Source of the DNA: Cladochytrium replicatum
Lineage: Eukaryota > Chytridiomycota > Chytridiomycetes > Cladochytriales > Cladochytriaceae
Assembly (NCBI GenBank): GCA_025526935.1
Contig: JAHLKD010000040.1
Location: 339,501 to 403,500, forward strand
Direction: 5' to 3'
DNA length: 64,000 bases
Shown: positions 25,355 through 36,634 of the stretch, in pieces
Layout of the letters: each line of letters starts with the position of its first letter
Numbering within the stretch: position 1 is the stretch's first letter
Notes under the pieces: generated by a model
Seen by the model: the letters and a program-made list of their open reading frames with translations, nothing else
Databases searched by the model: none
Told to the model about the DNA's origin: nothing
Position numbers and translations under genes: made by a program

Positions 25355-26923
25355 ATGTCCATCAAAGCAGCGCTGCACAACGAAAAAGAAGTGCTGGGGG
25401 CACTGGAGAGTGTACGGGACGACAAGGTATCGTTGTATTGGAAACACATCGAATACAAAACGGACCAATCATGACATGCAGAACGAAACAAACTGGGTCG
25501 TGTTGACCCACCACAACGACGATCCAAACTCGCTGTGAGTTTAACCTCTCTCGAAACAAAACTATATCAATATCTCTGAGATTTGATCGGGAAATCCCTT
25601 ACTGAACTGATTCTTGACCTTTCCAAGTGAACTTCAGGCTACCGGCTCGAATGGTTTTGCAGGGCTTCAAGCTGCACTTACTGCGGACAAAGTTCAGTAT
25701 GGTCTTTTGCGGATCACCACGCGCGTGGATCTCAGGTATGTCGATGATTGCGGAACAAAGGGATGCACGATCTCATCCCAATTTGTTTCTTCAAAGCGTG
25801 ACTGTCAAGTTTATCTATGTTTATGTACACACGTTGGACCATTTGTCCTTAATTAATCGGTCTCATTTCGCTTCTTGATTGCAGAATCTTGGTGAAAAGG
25901 TTTCATTTGTCAAGAAAGGTCGATTCGGGATTGTCAAAGGTGATGCAACGCGGTACTTTACTCCGTACCACGTAGATATAGAGATCTCGAGCCCCGATGA
26001 GCTTATTGAGGAGGAGATTATTAAGAAGGTCCAAGATGCTGCTGGTAGGAATCAACCTTGTACACACTTCCAATATGGTTGACTGACGCTTGATTAGGGA
26101 CTGCGGAGCATCTCATTGAAAACACTGAGGGTCGACAGGAGCGCGGGTACACTGCGCGCATGCAGCACAGCACCAACCCACCTTCAGGCGGTCGATCATC
26201 TCCCACAAAGGTGGCATCAACCGGTGTCTCCCCTACTTCTGGAGATGTCTCTGCATCTCCTGCTACAGTTAGCATTGCGGATCGGATGTCCAATTTAGCG
26301 GTGGCGTCTGCACAATCATCATCGCCGAAACCAGCGGTTTCTGCGGCAGCGTCTCACAAACCGATGGTTAGTATGCAGAGTTCGGGAGTCACGATCGATC
26401 CACAGCTCCTCGAGGCTGTCAAGGACGTTCGTAATGACAAAAGCAGCACAAAATGGTGAGAACCACATATACAACCTAATAACTTTTGAAGTGTTGACTC
26501 TCTTATGAAGGGTGCTTGGTACATATCGAGATGGCAACATCTCAAACCCTGTGGTGCTTGTCGCAACTGGACCGGGATCCGTAGAGGACCTTAAGGCAAA
26601 GCTTTCCGATGGCCAGATTGCATACGCTCTCATCCGTGTCACGGATATGATCGACGGACACCCAACCATCAAGTTTGCTCTTGTAACCTGGATAGGAGGA
26701 TCCGTTTCGAGTATGTATTTCACTTGTGATAACGACCGTGGTCACTTATGCAATTTGGACAGTCATGAAGAAAGCCAAGATTGCAACGCACAAAGGAGGG
26801 GTCTCAGAAGCTTTCACACCATTCCACGTCGACCTGACGGTGTCCGTCGACAGTGAGTTGAGCGATGAAATCGTGCTTTCAAAAGTTCAGGCGATGTCGG
26901 GATCGAAGAGCTTTGTCAAGTGA
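25355..26923 (+). CDS. Protein with two coactosin/ADF-H domains
   Basis: Actin-binding protein of the coactosin-like type, with tandem ADF-homology domains. Eight exons: 25355-25426, 25482-25534, 25628-25735, 25797-25824, 25885-26044, 26098-26455, 26511-26710 and 26763-26923, 1140 nt or 379 residues. Domain 1 runs from ALESVRDDKNETNWVVL through VQYGLLRITTRVD to FVKKGRFGIVKGDATRYFTPYHVDIEI. A Ser/Thr/Pro/Ala-rich linker of about 90 residues follows. Domain 2 runs from LEAVKDVRNDKSSTKWVLGTY through YALIRVTDMIDGHPTIKFALVTWIG to AKIATHKGGVSEAFTPFHVDLTV. Both end with the helix preceding (K)VQ.A.G. Single-domain coactosin is the common form, so the duplication is notable. The tiny fourth exon (28 nt) is the least certain. 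The start lies 91 bases after the MEF2 stop. Confidence 0.85.
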
Positions 26924-27133
26924 TTAACATATTGCTTATGCGTGATTCACGGACATTTTTGTGACGGGCAAATCGAGTTTCCAGTAGAGCGAGGATTTTC
27001 TATTTCGAAATGTTTTCAGATTGCTCAATCAAATAAAGAGTTGCATCCATTCCTTTGGAAATGGAACAAATTCTCACAAGCAGCAATACGTACAAAAATT
27101 ACAGATAATTAAGCAGAGAAGAGAAACTATCCA

Positions 27134-29726
27134 TCACTGGCCACCTGCAATCGGTTTGCGACCCTTCCTACGTCCTACTTCCGCGTCTTTCGCTATCGCC
27201 AGCGCTGCATTTCTTGCCGCCCCGCGCACCATTCTCCCACCTTCGACCACCACTCCGCACTGGGTGTTTGCAACAACCTTTGGCACTGGAGTTGGCGATG
27301 GCACACTCTTCTTTGGCGAATCGACATTACAGTGTTTCGACGCCACGTTCACTTTCCTTCTCTTTGTTTGGGTCTTCGGGGCTTTGTTGGTTGCAATAGA
27401 AGACGAAGCACTCGGTCTTCGCTTTGTACTGCTGGCGGTACTGCAAGAGCTGGATATGGAGACGTCCGCCACGTTAAGATCAACTTCGTAGTCGTCATCA
27501 TCGAAATTGTTCGTTGCAGATGTGTTTGAAATCCAAGCTAGCACGTTGCTTGAATCCCACGCTTCTGCGTCAAGCCCACAAGATGGAGGGGTGCTCGAAG
27601 TTGTTTCGAATTCTTGGGTCACATTTATTGGTTCTAGTGTGATCGTTTCGATGGATCTGGGTGTTTGAACTGGATGTGTCGAAGCAGACCGAGACGTGGA
27701 CATGGAAAGCGAGGATGAAGGGCGTGTGGTTTGCGGTGTGGTTGATGTCGGGGTTGTTCGGCTTGGGTATCTTGACAATGCTTGCGAATATCCAATGATA
27801 TTTCGTCCGTTTGACTGATTTGAAGGGGTAACGCTTGGGTTCAGATGATCAGCAAAGGCATGTTCTGGACTCGGTGACGGTATTTTGCTTGAATTGCGTC
27901 TCGATGTAGTATCAGCTGCACAGGCTCTGGTCCTGGCTGCTGAAGTTGGGGTCCGAGGAGTTGCATTTTCTACAGAGATTTGATTGAGAATACTCATAAT
28001 ACCAAAATAGACCTATTCAAACCTTGGTTCGCAAGTTGTTTCCAAGATCGAGGAAACTCTGCACTTCTGATATCATCATTTGCGTCCACAATTTGTGGCG
28101 GTTCATCATCGCACTTCTTTGGTGGAGCGTGTAATGTCTTGGTAGATGACGAAGTTGTAGATACCACTTTCTTCTTCATCTTAAAGATATCAGAAATCTT
28201 GACGGTTCCGTTTGCTCGCTCTTGCTTGGGCCCGGTGGTGCGCGAGGCGACAGATCTGCCACCTTTTGTCGCACCATGCTTCCAATCTGAACATTCCGCC
28301 GCTGAAACTGTCCTCTGAAGGTTGGGAACTACAATTTGAATCCGTTCGGCCGAGTGCGGACTTGGTTTGGTAGGCGTCGCCGGCATTGGTGAGCTGACGA
28401 CTTCTGGCATTGATTTTCTTTGGCTGCTCGACCCAGCTTTCTCCATCCGCAACTTCGCCTCAAGCTCGACCGAGCCCGTTTTGCTCCCAACAGAAGGTAA
28501 GGCGGTAGCACTAACAGACTTCCTCCCTTTCTGGCTTGCTCGAACACTCGCAACCTCATCCAGCCGTGCGACTTCCATCTCAATTAGTTTCACCGCATCA
28601 TCACTGTCAGCCCTGATGTGAACGTCAAACACGTCGTCCCATTCAGAATGTGCCGCAAGTTCGGTTTGATTGATGAGAATGATGCGGGGACGCTTATTGT
28701 CGCCAAAAACAGCGGAGCGTTTACTGGGGTGGTTTGCTGGATCCGATTCAGAAGAAAGAGGATTCATGGGTGTTGTGGAGTACGAATCGCGAATGCAGCG
28801 CGCAAGATCCTTTACCAGTCGCTTGATGCCAAAAACCTTTAGAGAAGTCCCCATCACGATTAGGAAATCCGGCTTTCGTTTCATGTCGAAGGAAGCTGCA
28901 TCAGCGATTTGATCCCCTTGGACAGATCAGCATAGGGGTGAGAATTTCTCCAACGAAATTTCAGCCAACACACCTTTTGGATGGTGTTCGTTGTAGAGTA
29001 CTACATTGGGTCGGAGTGTGCCGACAGGAAGGTTACGCTTTCCCAGCGCTGTGCGAACTTGATCAGCGTCAGAACACCTCGGGCAAGGAGGAGCCGTCCC
29101 GAATTTGAAGTATTTGTCGTTCCAGGCTTCCGAAAATGCAAACAATCTGGCACACATTGTGCAAACGACGTTTTTGAGATCTCCGTGAAGCTGCACAATA
29201 CGCGCTCTCTTGTCCAGAGTGAGATCGGAAGAGAGATGGAGTGATGATTCCAGGCAGTCGATGTTCTGAGTGTAGCACCGAAGCAACTGGCTACGTTGGT
29301 CGAGCATTTTCAAGAAGTGGTGCGAGCGAGTTGGCGTTGCCTTGGCGACCAAATCTTTCAGCTCCCCCATGAAGGAGTAGAATATCGGGATTGATGCCGG
29401 GTCCTTGAAAAGCCGAGCGTCAAACAAATCTTGGCCCGTCACAACAGTGGATGGATAACGTTCTTTTATTTGGCTGAACAGGCCATCCTTAGAGCGGAAG
29501 TCCTAAGCATAGAGTTGTAAGGAAAAGATGATCCTTCCCCGCCAGTACTCACAGGAATTCCGGCAGCGACCGAGATACCAGCTCCGGTGACAACAACGCA
29601 CCGCTTCGACTTCCTCAGCGAGGCAGCAACGTTCTTGATGAGTTCAAGAGTCTCCGCTGCATCTCTCGCCGTGGTGTCGAGTGCCCCGTCGTTGTCCTTC
29701 AAGTTTCGCAGGTCGGCGAGGATCAT
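27134..29726 (-). CDS. Hst3/Hst4-like sirtuin (NAD-dependent deacetylase)
   Basis: NAD-dependent protein deacetylase; fungal Hst3/Hst4 remove acetyl from histone H3 Lys56. Exons: 29726-29553, 29502-28974, 28916-28023 and 27969-27134, 2433 nt or 810 residues. A further short leader exon starting at ATG 29795 (MIFN..., donor after 29785) is possible. The core (about residues 35-380) shows VVVTGAGISVAAGIPDFRS with intron 1 inside, CYTQNIDCLE, catalytic His in QLHGDLKNVVC, a zinc ribbon C-x2-C...CPRC, VVLYNEHHPKGDQIADA across intron 2, and DFLIVMGTSLKVFG. The usual NIDGLE reads NIDCLE here. The 400-residue tail is Ser/Thr/Pro-rich and basic, probably disordered and nuclear, ending RRKGRKPIAGGQ. 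It converges with the coactosin-type gene. Confidence 0.9.
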
Positions 29727-29795
29727 TGGGTCGTGGCTGGGAATATGGCCTGGATCACAGAAAATATGAGATAAAAAAAGTTACTTGAAGATCAT

Positions 29796-30830
29796 CGTTG
29801 AAAACAGAGATATGTGTGTTGAATCGGAGTCGATCGAGCATCGATCTACTAGGGAGCGAATATGGGATATGAAAACAAAACAAGGTGCGATACCAAAAGG
29901 CCCTGGCCACGGAACAACTAACTTGAACCTCGATATATCTTTGAACTTGGTCAAAATTCGAGCCGATTACCGCTTCCACTCCTTACCTAAAGCTGCAGTG
30001 CTTCTCCGAAATGCCGCAAATCATTAAGTCTCTTTTCCCAATATCTCAAAATTTGCTGGAATGGGCATCTAATGGCCAGAGACAACACTGGGGTGGTCAG
30101 AATTCATGCTTTAGTTCATGGTTTGGCTGGTTTTCTGTGTGTCTTGATGGATACATTGTCAGTTCTTGTTTCAAGTTGTCGATCTCAGTACAGTAAGATC
30201 AACCACGAGAGTGACCATTACAGAATGGCACTTCCCTCTTAGAATATTGATTTTCAGCTGATTATAGTTGACATATTGTCATTTTGAAGTTATATAAAAG
30301 TGTCCACACACTGATGGTTTCAGGAAGACTGCATCTGTCTTCATGAAAATGTAATTAAGTCCCGAGCTCTCCCTCCAGGCAAGTGGGCACTCACTCCCAC
30401 CGTATCACCATCTTATCTTGCTAACTTTCCAGTTTTGTAGAATGTTCTCTGACAAACAAAGATATGAGTCGCACTGCCCAGAATTTACGGCTGTATGGAA
30501 AGTGTTTCTTCTTTCACCAACATGAGAAACAGTCAAAGAATGATTTACTCAACCGAAGCCTCACTGGCAGAATTTCCCAGCCAGCTGATGGTTCGAGATC
30601 AAGCGTATCGACGAGACACCGGCAGAGGGAAAAGAGGAAAAATACAGAGTATTGTGAGGTAGAGCGCTGTCAGCGCTGTAAGAAGCAGAAGATAGTGTAG
30701 AACGTTACTGTGAATTGGCGTAGTTGGAGTGGGTATACTCTGTTCGAACATGATTGAGTAGAATCTTGAGACTCATACACGCCTTTCAATCAGCCGCATA
30801 CTCTTATATAGTTGGCTTGATTACTAAACT
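29796..30830. other. Intergenic boundary between gene space and transposon island
   Basis: About 1 kb with small frames (such as plus 30464-30700, basic, no known motif) and no convincing gene. It marks the left edge of the repeat-rich half. Confidence 0.5.
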
Positions 30831-31967
30831 TAAGGTTTGGCGAGTCCAGGTTGGTTCCGGGTTTTGGTTAAGACCTGCATTAAACCCTTTATGTCGGGTC
30901 ATGTCCAGGCACCCGCTGGGTCACTGACGGGTACAAAGGGAATGCCTGGACCCGAAGACACCTTTGTAAAGATGAACAAAAAAATCCACTGAAAAATCAC
31001 AAGTTGATAGGTGGAACAGACCAAATCAGCTTCCGTATCTGGTTCATATCGTCACAGTCCCATCCACCACTGGTTACGCCCTTTGCCAACCCAGTCCTGA
31101 TAAACCGATTGATGTCATCATTTGAAAGCATGAAATCCTTGGCTAAACCTGTCTTCCAAGGTTTCCAATCCACCTCAGGGAGCGTTATGGACAACAGATG
31201 CCGGATGTATGCTGTCCAGAACCTTAGCCACTCAGAAGGATATGCATCCACTAATGCCCTGAACATGCGATAGATAGTGGCAGACGTACTTAGCGAATTA
31301 TTGTGCCGTATCCAGTTTCCGAGCAAAATGTGCACCCTAAGAAGAGTAAGGCTGCTCCGAGAACTGCTACTTGAAGTTGATATTCGGCTTGAGCGGTCGT
31401 CTGATTCAACAAATATGGGCCGTAAAAACTCATTTCGGGAGAGGACTTCGTAGTTTACATTGACGTACTTGATTGCTGGTGGAAGAGACGGCAATTTAAG
31501 GTCATAAATAACCTCATTGATCTTATGCATCTGGAAGCAGATACCCTGGATGACCTCTTTCACCAAAAGGATAGCCGTACGACGATGCTGCTGCAGGCTA
31601 AGCAATGCAAGGGAACTCGTTGGAGAACTGGTTCGATGTACCTTCGGAATTCTACCAATCCCCTTGATAGCCGACGATATGCTTATTGGGCCGCCTGTTG
31701 ATGTTGGCGCCGCAGGTGCTGCAGCTTCTGAATGACCAGCCTGTCGTTTCAGAGCAGCAAGCTCTCCCTCCAGGGCAGTCACATGTAATTTCCATTGTGA
31801 AATCTCCTTGGAAGCTGCCTGCTTCTCCCTTTCCATTGCAGCGGACACTTTCTCAACTTATTAACGGTACTTCAGTAATCTCTATCAGGTACAGCTAACC
31901 TCTCCACAAATACTACTAGCAATAGGATTCTGTCCACCCAGACACATTCTCAACTCATTGATGGTAC
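30831..31967 (-). mobile_element. Truncated, diverged copy of the composite hAT element (companion-gene end)
   Basis: Begins at a degenerate terminal repeat TAAGGTTTGGCGAGTCC (30831) followed by a decayed GGGTC-rich arm to about 30960. It continues through a truncated companion gene and ends in about 120 bases of the 97-bp minisatellite. Transposase half and second terminus are missing. Confidence 0.75.
30997..31848 (-). pseudogene. Element companion gene, 5'-truncated copy
   Basis: Encodes 283 residues colinear with the C-terminal half of the 560-residue companion protein of the composite element (SISSAIKGIGRIPKVHRTSS to IWSVPPINL, stop 30997-30999). Its 5' side is replaced at about 31848 by minisatellite sequence, so start and coiled-coil half are lost. 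It shows several substitutions relative to the other copies. Confidence 0.8.
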
Positions 31968-31969
31968 TT

Positions 31970-32138
31970 CAGTAGGGTTTGGAGTTCCTTGTTCTGGCTT
32001 TTCAAGTGTAGATAAGCGTTGGTCTAAGACAAGAACTTACTGTTCAATTGTTTGCTGAAGAGTACGTTGCTGAATTGTATCCTGAGTGGTTTGTTGATGA
32101 ACTGAGTTGTCAGGTACTGGAATATTGCTGTCGTCCAT
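31970..32138 (-). pseudogene. Gln-rich gag-like N-terminal fragment
   Basis: An ATG at 32138 opens MDDSNIPVPDNSVHQQTTQD and a Gln-rich stretch ending at TAA. The same frame continues beyond the stop with LDQRLSTLEKPEQG. The composition resembles the N-terminus of a retrotransposon gag or similar coiled-coil protein, but the homologue is unrecognised. It abuts an element relic on each side. Confidence 0.35.
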
Positions 32139-32157
32139 GGGTGAAGTCATGACTGAG

Positions 32158-32312
32158 CAGGGTCTGCCACCAGTCAAATTGTTTATTTGATTTGTCAAAT
32201 TTTATTTGCACTTATTTGCACGAGTCAAATCGAGGGGAGCTCCCTGATTTGCTCAAATGTGGTTTGAGCAAACAGGGGTGCCAATGTGTCAAATACAAAT
32301 GGTACCTAGACC
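32158..32312 (+). mobile_element. Terminal fragment of a second hAT family (hAT-2)
   Basis: Starts CAGGGTCTGCCACCAGTCAA, a hAT-type terminus. It matches, in the opposite orientation, the right end at 44200-44370 for about 150 bases (shared CAAATCGAGGGGAGCTCCCTGATTTG), then diverges after GGTACC. Confidence 0.75.
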
Positions 32313-33319
32313 ATGGCGACGAACAGAACTTGTAGCATGTCTGACGGCTGCATCCATCACTGAATGAAAGATCAGAGCTTCTATCTAATTACAAACACAA
32401 CTTTTAACTATTGTGATGAACAGAATCTCGGTCTTCGCTGTGGTCTCTGGTAAACCTGATTTAAAGTTATATTCTTGAACAATCTAAATATAATATTATA
32501 ATTATTTTCAGCATATTGATTCTTTGAATATCTTCATAATATGTATTTATTTCCAACCGATACATATTACCTGCTGGTGCAAAATTAAAATACAAGTATT
32601 AAACATCTGTTTCCTCCTTTTTTTAGTACATATCTTTTGATGATAAAATGCATAACAAAAATAGGTTTTTATATATTTTTGAACGATATTATTTGTTTAT
32701 TTTGCGCACACAATGCATAACAATAAAAAACACCCAAAGAGCCTTACAAGATGGTCATGGACCAGCACATAGTGAAGAGCGTGCATCATAAGGAAAATCA
32801 AGAAAGCAAAACAGAGGAAGTATTTTTTTTAACAATATTATTATTTATTTTGCACACACAATGCATAACAATAAAAAACACCCAAAGTGCCTTACAAGAT
32901 GGTCATGGACCAGCACATAGGGAAAAGCACGCAGCATAAGGAAAAGCAACAAAGCAAAACAGAGAATGTAAAGTCAAACCTGTGGACCCGTCAGATACTG
33001 CTAAGGTGACAAGAAAACAGGTGAGTAATAAATAATGAAGAAAGAAACCGTTAAAGATCCACAAATGCAGGGCCAAAGAAGGAATCTGGAGGAGAAACTT
33101 CTAATGGCAGACCCATACAGTGAAGCCAAATCTTATGGAGACAACAAAAAACTAGATACCACGGTGCAAGATTCGCTGAGCTGGCAATGCAAAGTGGACA
33201 AAGGCTATCAATTGCAACGTCAAGCGGAAGTTGTTAAACAGGAACAGGAACAGGAGGCAACATAGGTCAAGACGCAAACATTCTGAAACATGAGATCTAG
33301 AGAGAGATTCACGATGAAT
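32313..33319. repeat. AT-rich spacer with a 148-bp direct duplication
   Basis: The segment AATGCATAACAATAAAAAAC to GCAAAACAGAG occurs at about 32712-32815 and again at about 32860-32964, offset by 148 bases with a few differences. I see no gene in the rest of this AT-rich kilobase. Confidence 0.75.
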
Positions 33320-35516
33320 TAAGGTTCGGCGGGTCCGTGTCGGGTCCGGGTTTCAGTGGTGACCCGCATCAAACCCTTTGGGTCGGGTCATGTTTGTCTG
33401 GGGACCCGCCGGGTCACTGACGGGTACAAAGGGAATACCCGGACCCGAAGTGGTTGAAACCCGTACCCGACCCTGACCCGCCGGGTTTTTGCTGCCCAGG
33501 AGAGAATTGATTGAACTTTGAGTTAGACCACGGATATTTACATGAACACTTTGTGTCTGTGTGGACAGTGTGTTATTTAGAAACACTATCGTAAAAAGAA
33601 ACAAAACTCCACTGAACAATCACAAGTTGATAGGTGGAACAGCCCAAATCAGCTTCTGTATCTGGTTCATATCGTCAGAGTCCCATCCACCACTGGTTAC
33701 GTCCTTCGCCAACCCAGTCCTGATGAACCGATCGATGTCGTCATTTGAAAGCATGATATCTTTGGCTAAACCTGTCTTCCAAGGTTTCCAATCCACCTCA
33801 GGGAGCGTTATGGATGAAAGATGCCCGATGCCGTCCAGAACCTTAGCCACTCAGAAGGATATGCATCCACTAATGCCCTGAACATGCGATAGATAGTGGC
33901 AGACGTACTTAGCGAATTATTGTGCCGTATCCAGTTTCCGAGCAAAATGTGCACCCTAAGAAGAGTCAGGCCTCTCCGAGCACTGCTACTTGAAGTTGAT
34001 ATTCGGCTTGAGCGGTCGTCTGATTCAACAAATATGGGCCGTAAGAACTCATTTCGGGAGAGGACTTCGTTGTTAATGTTGACGTACTTGATTGCTGGTG
34101 GAAGAGACGGCAATTTAAGGTCATAAATAACCGCATTGATCTTATTATGCATCTGGAAGCAGATACCCTGGATGACCTCTTTCACCAAAAGGATAGCCGT
34201 ACGATGGTGCTGCTGCAGGCTAAGCGATGCAAGGGAACTCGTTGGAGAACTGGTTCGATGTACCTTCAGAATTCTACCAATCCCCTTGATAGCCGACGAT
34301 ATGCTTATTGGGCCGCCTGTTGATGTTGGCGCCGCAGGTGCTGCAGCTTCTGAATGACCAGCCTGTCGTTTCAGAGCAGCAAGCTCTCCCTCCAGGGCGG
34401 TCACACGTGATTTCCATTGTGAAATCTCCTGGGAAGTCGCCTGCTTCTCCCTTTCCATTGCAGCGTTGATCTCCCTGAATCTTGCTAGCTCTTCGTGCTC
34501 GCCCTGCTGAATCAATGCACCCGCCCTGCCCAATTCATCAATCAGGGCCTTCTCTCGCACTTCTGCTCCGATGCGGGTCCTTCTCTCATTCATTGCAGTC
34601 TCTTCAAGATCTTTTGTCATGTTCAACAGTCGTTCTGACTGTTTGAGGACCTGTTTTGTCCTTTCACAGTCCTCATCTGCTCGTTTGATGGTCGCTTGGA
34701 ACTCGTCAACCTTTGCAGTGACAGGCATTCCTCTGTAAATGCCGTACTTGTGTCCCTGCCGCCTGTAAAATTCCAGAAATGTTGCTTCCTTCTGAAAGGA
34801 AGAGCTTTTCAAGCACTCCATACGATAGGCGTTTGCTGCTATTATGAACTCCGCTCGTCCACTGCATTCATCGTGAATTTTGTTCAGGGCTTGACGAACT
34901 AGCTTGCTGTCAGAGTTAAGTCGGTCGATCAACCCTTGAAGAACAAATCTTGGGCCGCATTCATCACAATTTGTTTGACAGTTGCTGATGAAGTCCTCCA
35001 AGTTGTAACTGTGGCTGCTTGCTTTGAATTTTCGATACCAAAGCCGTATGTCTGAAGCAGGACAGAGTCCGTCGATGAGCAAATAGTCAGCATCCCCTTA
35101 AGTACCACGTCGCGCTGGTCTCTTTGAAGGAGCTGTCGATTTGACATCAAGGCCTACTTCTGCTTCTTCCACTTCAGAACCCGATCCCAGAGATGTTTCA
35201 GGTGAAGCTTGATTCTCTTTCAGATGATGGTCTGGATTGTTTCAACGCTCGCTTCTTTGTAGTTCGAGGCATGGTGTTTGTACTGTTTGTCGTGGGAAGA
35301 TACTGGCTCGGTGTTCTTAGCCGGAATGTTACAGGAATGTATGCTATAATAATTCCCTGACACTATACTTTTCTACCCGATCTGAAAATAATAATAAGCT
35401 AGGGAAGAAACTGGCTAGTACCATTGATAGAGAGGTTAGCTGTACTTAGAGAGGTTGGTTGTACTTGATAGAGACCACTGAAGTACAGTCAATGAGTTGA
35501 GAAAGTGTCCGGGTGG
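33320..35516 (-). mobile_element. Composite hAT element, companion-gene half, interrupted
   Basis: Terminal repeat TAAGGTTCGGCGGGTCC at 33320 leads a GGGTC-rich arm (to about 33490), a full-length but broken companion gene, its AT-rich upstream region and about one minisatellite unit. It ends at GTGTCCGGGTGG where the next element copy begins. The transposase half is missing. Confidence 0.8.
33620..35272 (-). pseudogene. Element companion gene, frameshifted copy
   Basis: Full-length counterpart of the 560-residue companion protein, from MPRTTKKRALKQSRPSSERE (ATG 35272) to WAVPPINL (stop 33620-33622). Lesions against the intact copy are a short deletion after ESS, a TAA where that copy has AAA (about 35098), and a small deletion with frame change near 33835. 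The middle (34-35 kb) remains open for 424 codons. Confidence 0.85.
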
Positions 35517-35691
35517 TAAGGATCGGCGGGTTTTAGGGTCTTTCGGGTCGGGTCCGGGTCCATTGACTAAATGTACCCGACCCGAGTGCCGGGTTTTCAT
35601 GGAAAATTTTCGGGTCGGATCCGGGTCGGGTATCGGGTCCAGTAGGAAAACCCTTCTCGGGTCAAAAGTCAGACCCGAGTAAAACCCGATG
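35517..35691. repeat. GGGTC/GACCC-rich terminal arm (transposase side)
   Basis: Irregular, partly self-complementary GGGTC, CGGGTC and ACCCGA motifs packed directly inside the terminal repeat. Equivalent arms occur at 54021-54151 and, inverted, at 61630-61812. Confidence 0.85.
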
Positions 35692-35726
35692 TGATAGAGA
35701 ATCTAAAACGAAGCTATTGTTCTTTC

Positions 35727-36520
35727 TGTCCACGCGGACACTTTCCAAGAAGACGCAATATAAGTTTTGTATGTATCAAACAATTTTGCATCACAACGGA
35801 CATCGAGGCATGTATTTTCTGTCCACCCGGACACTTTCTCAACTCATTGACGTACTTCAGTTATCTCTACCCAATACAACTAACCTCTCTATCAATGTTA
35901 CTAGCAATAAGATTCTGTCCACCCGGACACTTTCTTAACTCATTGACGGTACTTGAGTGATCTCTATCAAGTACAACTAACATCTCTATCAATGTTACTA
36001 GCAATAAAATTATGTCCACCCGGACACTTTCTCAACTCATTGACGGTACTTCAGTGATCTCTATCAAGTACAGCTAACCTCTCTATCAATGTTACTAGCA
36101 ATAAGATTCTGTCCACCCGGACACTTTCTTAACTCATTGACGGTACTTGAGTGATCTCTATCAAGTACAAACTAACATCTCTATCAATGTTACTAGCAAT
36201 AAGATTCTGTCCACCCGGACACTTTCTCAACTCATTGACGGTACTTCAGTGATCTCTATCAAGTACAAGCTAACCTCTCTATCAATGTTACTAGCAATAA
36301 GATTCTGTCCACCCGGACACTTTCTCAACTCATTGACGTACTTCAGTTATCTCTACCCAATACAGCTAACCTCTCTATCAATGTTACTAGCAATAGGATT
36401 CTGTCCACCCGGACACTTTCTCAACTCATTGACGTACTTCAGTTATCTCTACCCAGTACAACTAACCTCTATCAATGTTACTAGCAATACGATTCTGTCC
36501 ACCCGGACACTTTCCAAGAA
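35727..36520 (+). repeat. 97-bp minisatellite, forward block
   Basis: About eight units starting CTGTCCACCCGGACACTTTC with a 97-base spacing (for example 36014 to 36111). The first and last units are degenerate. Because 97 is not a multiple of three, successive units are read in different frames and yield chance repetitive open frames. Confidence 0.92.
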
Positions 36521-36634
36521 GTCACAACGGAAGTTCTGTAACAAACAATTTCTACCACGACAGACCTCGAGAGCTGTGCTTTCTGTGCACCTGGACATTA
36601 GAGTCGGTAACGTTCCAGCCACACCACAGCAAAA

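Noticed and set aside
27021-27491. 156-codon plus-strand frame
   Set aside because: Antisense of the low-complexity sirtuin tail.
33312-33319. Left flank ATTCACGATGAAT of the 33320 element as an insertion in a companion gene
   Set aside because: About 13 bases match companion-gene sequence, but the bases before them do not, so chance cannot be excluded.
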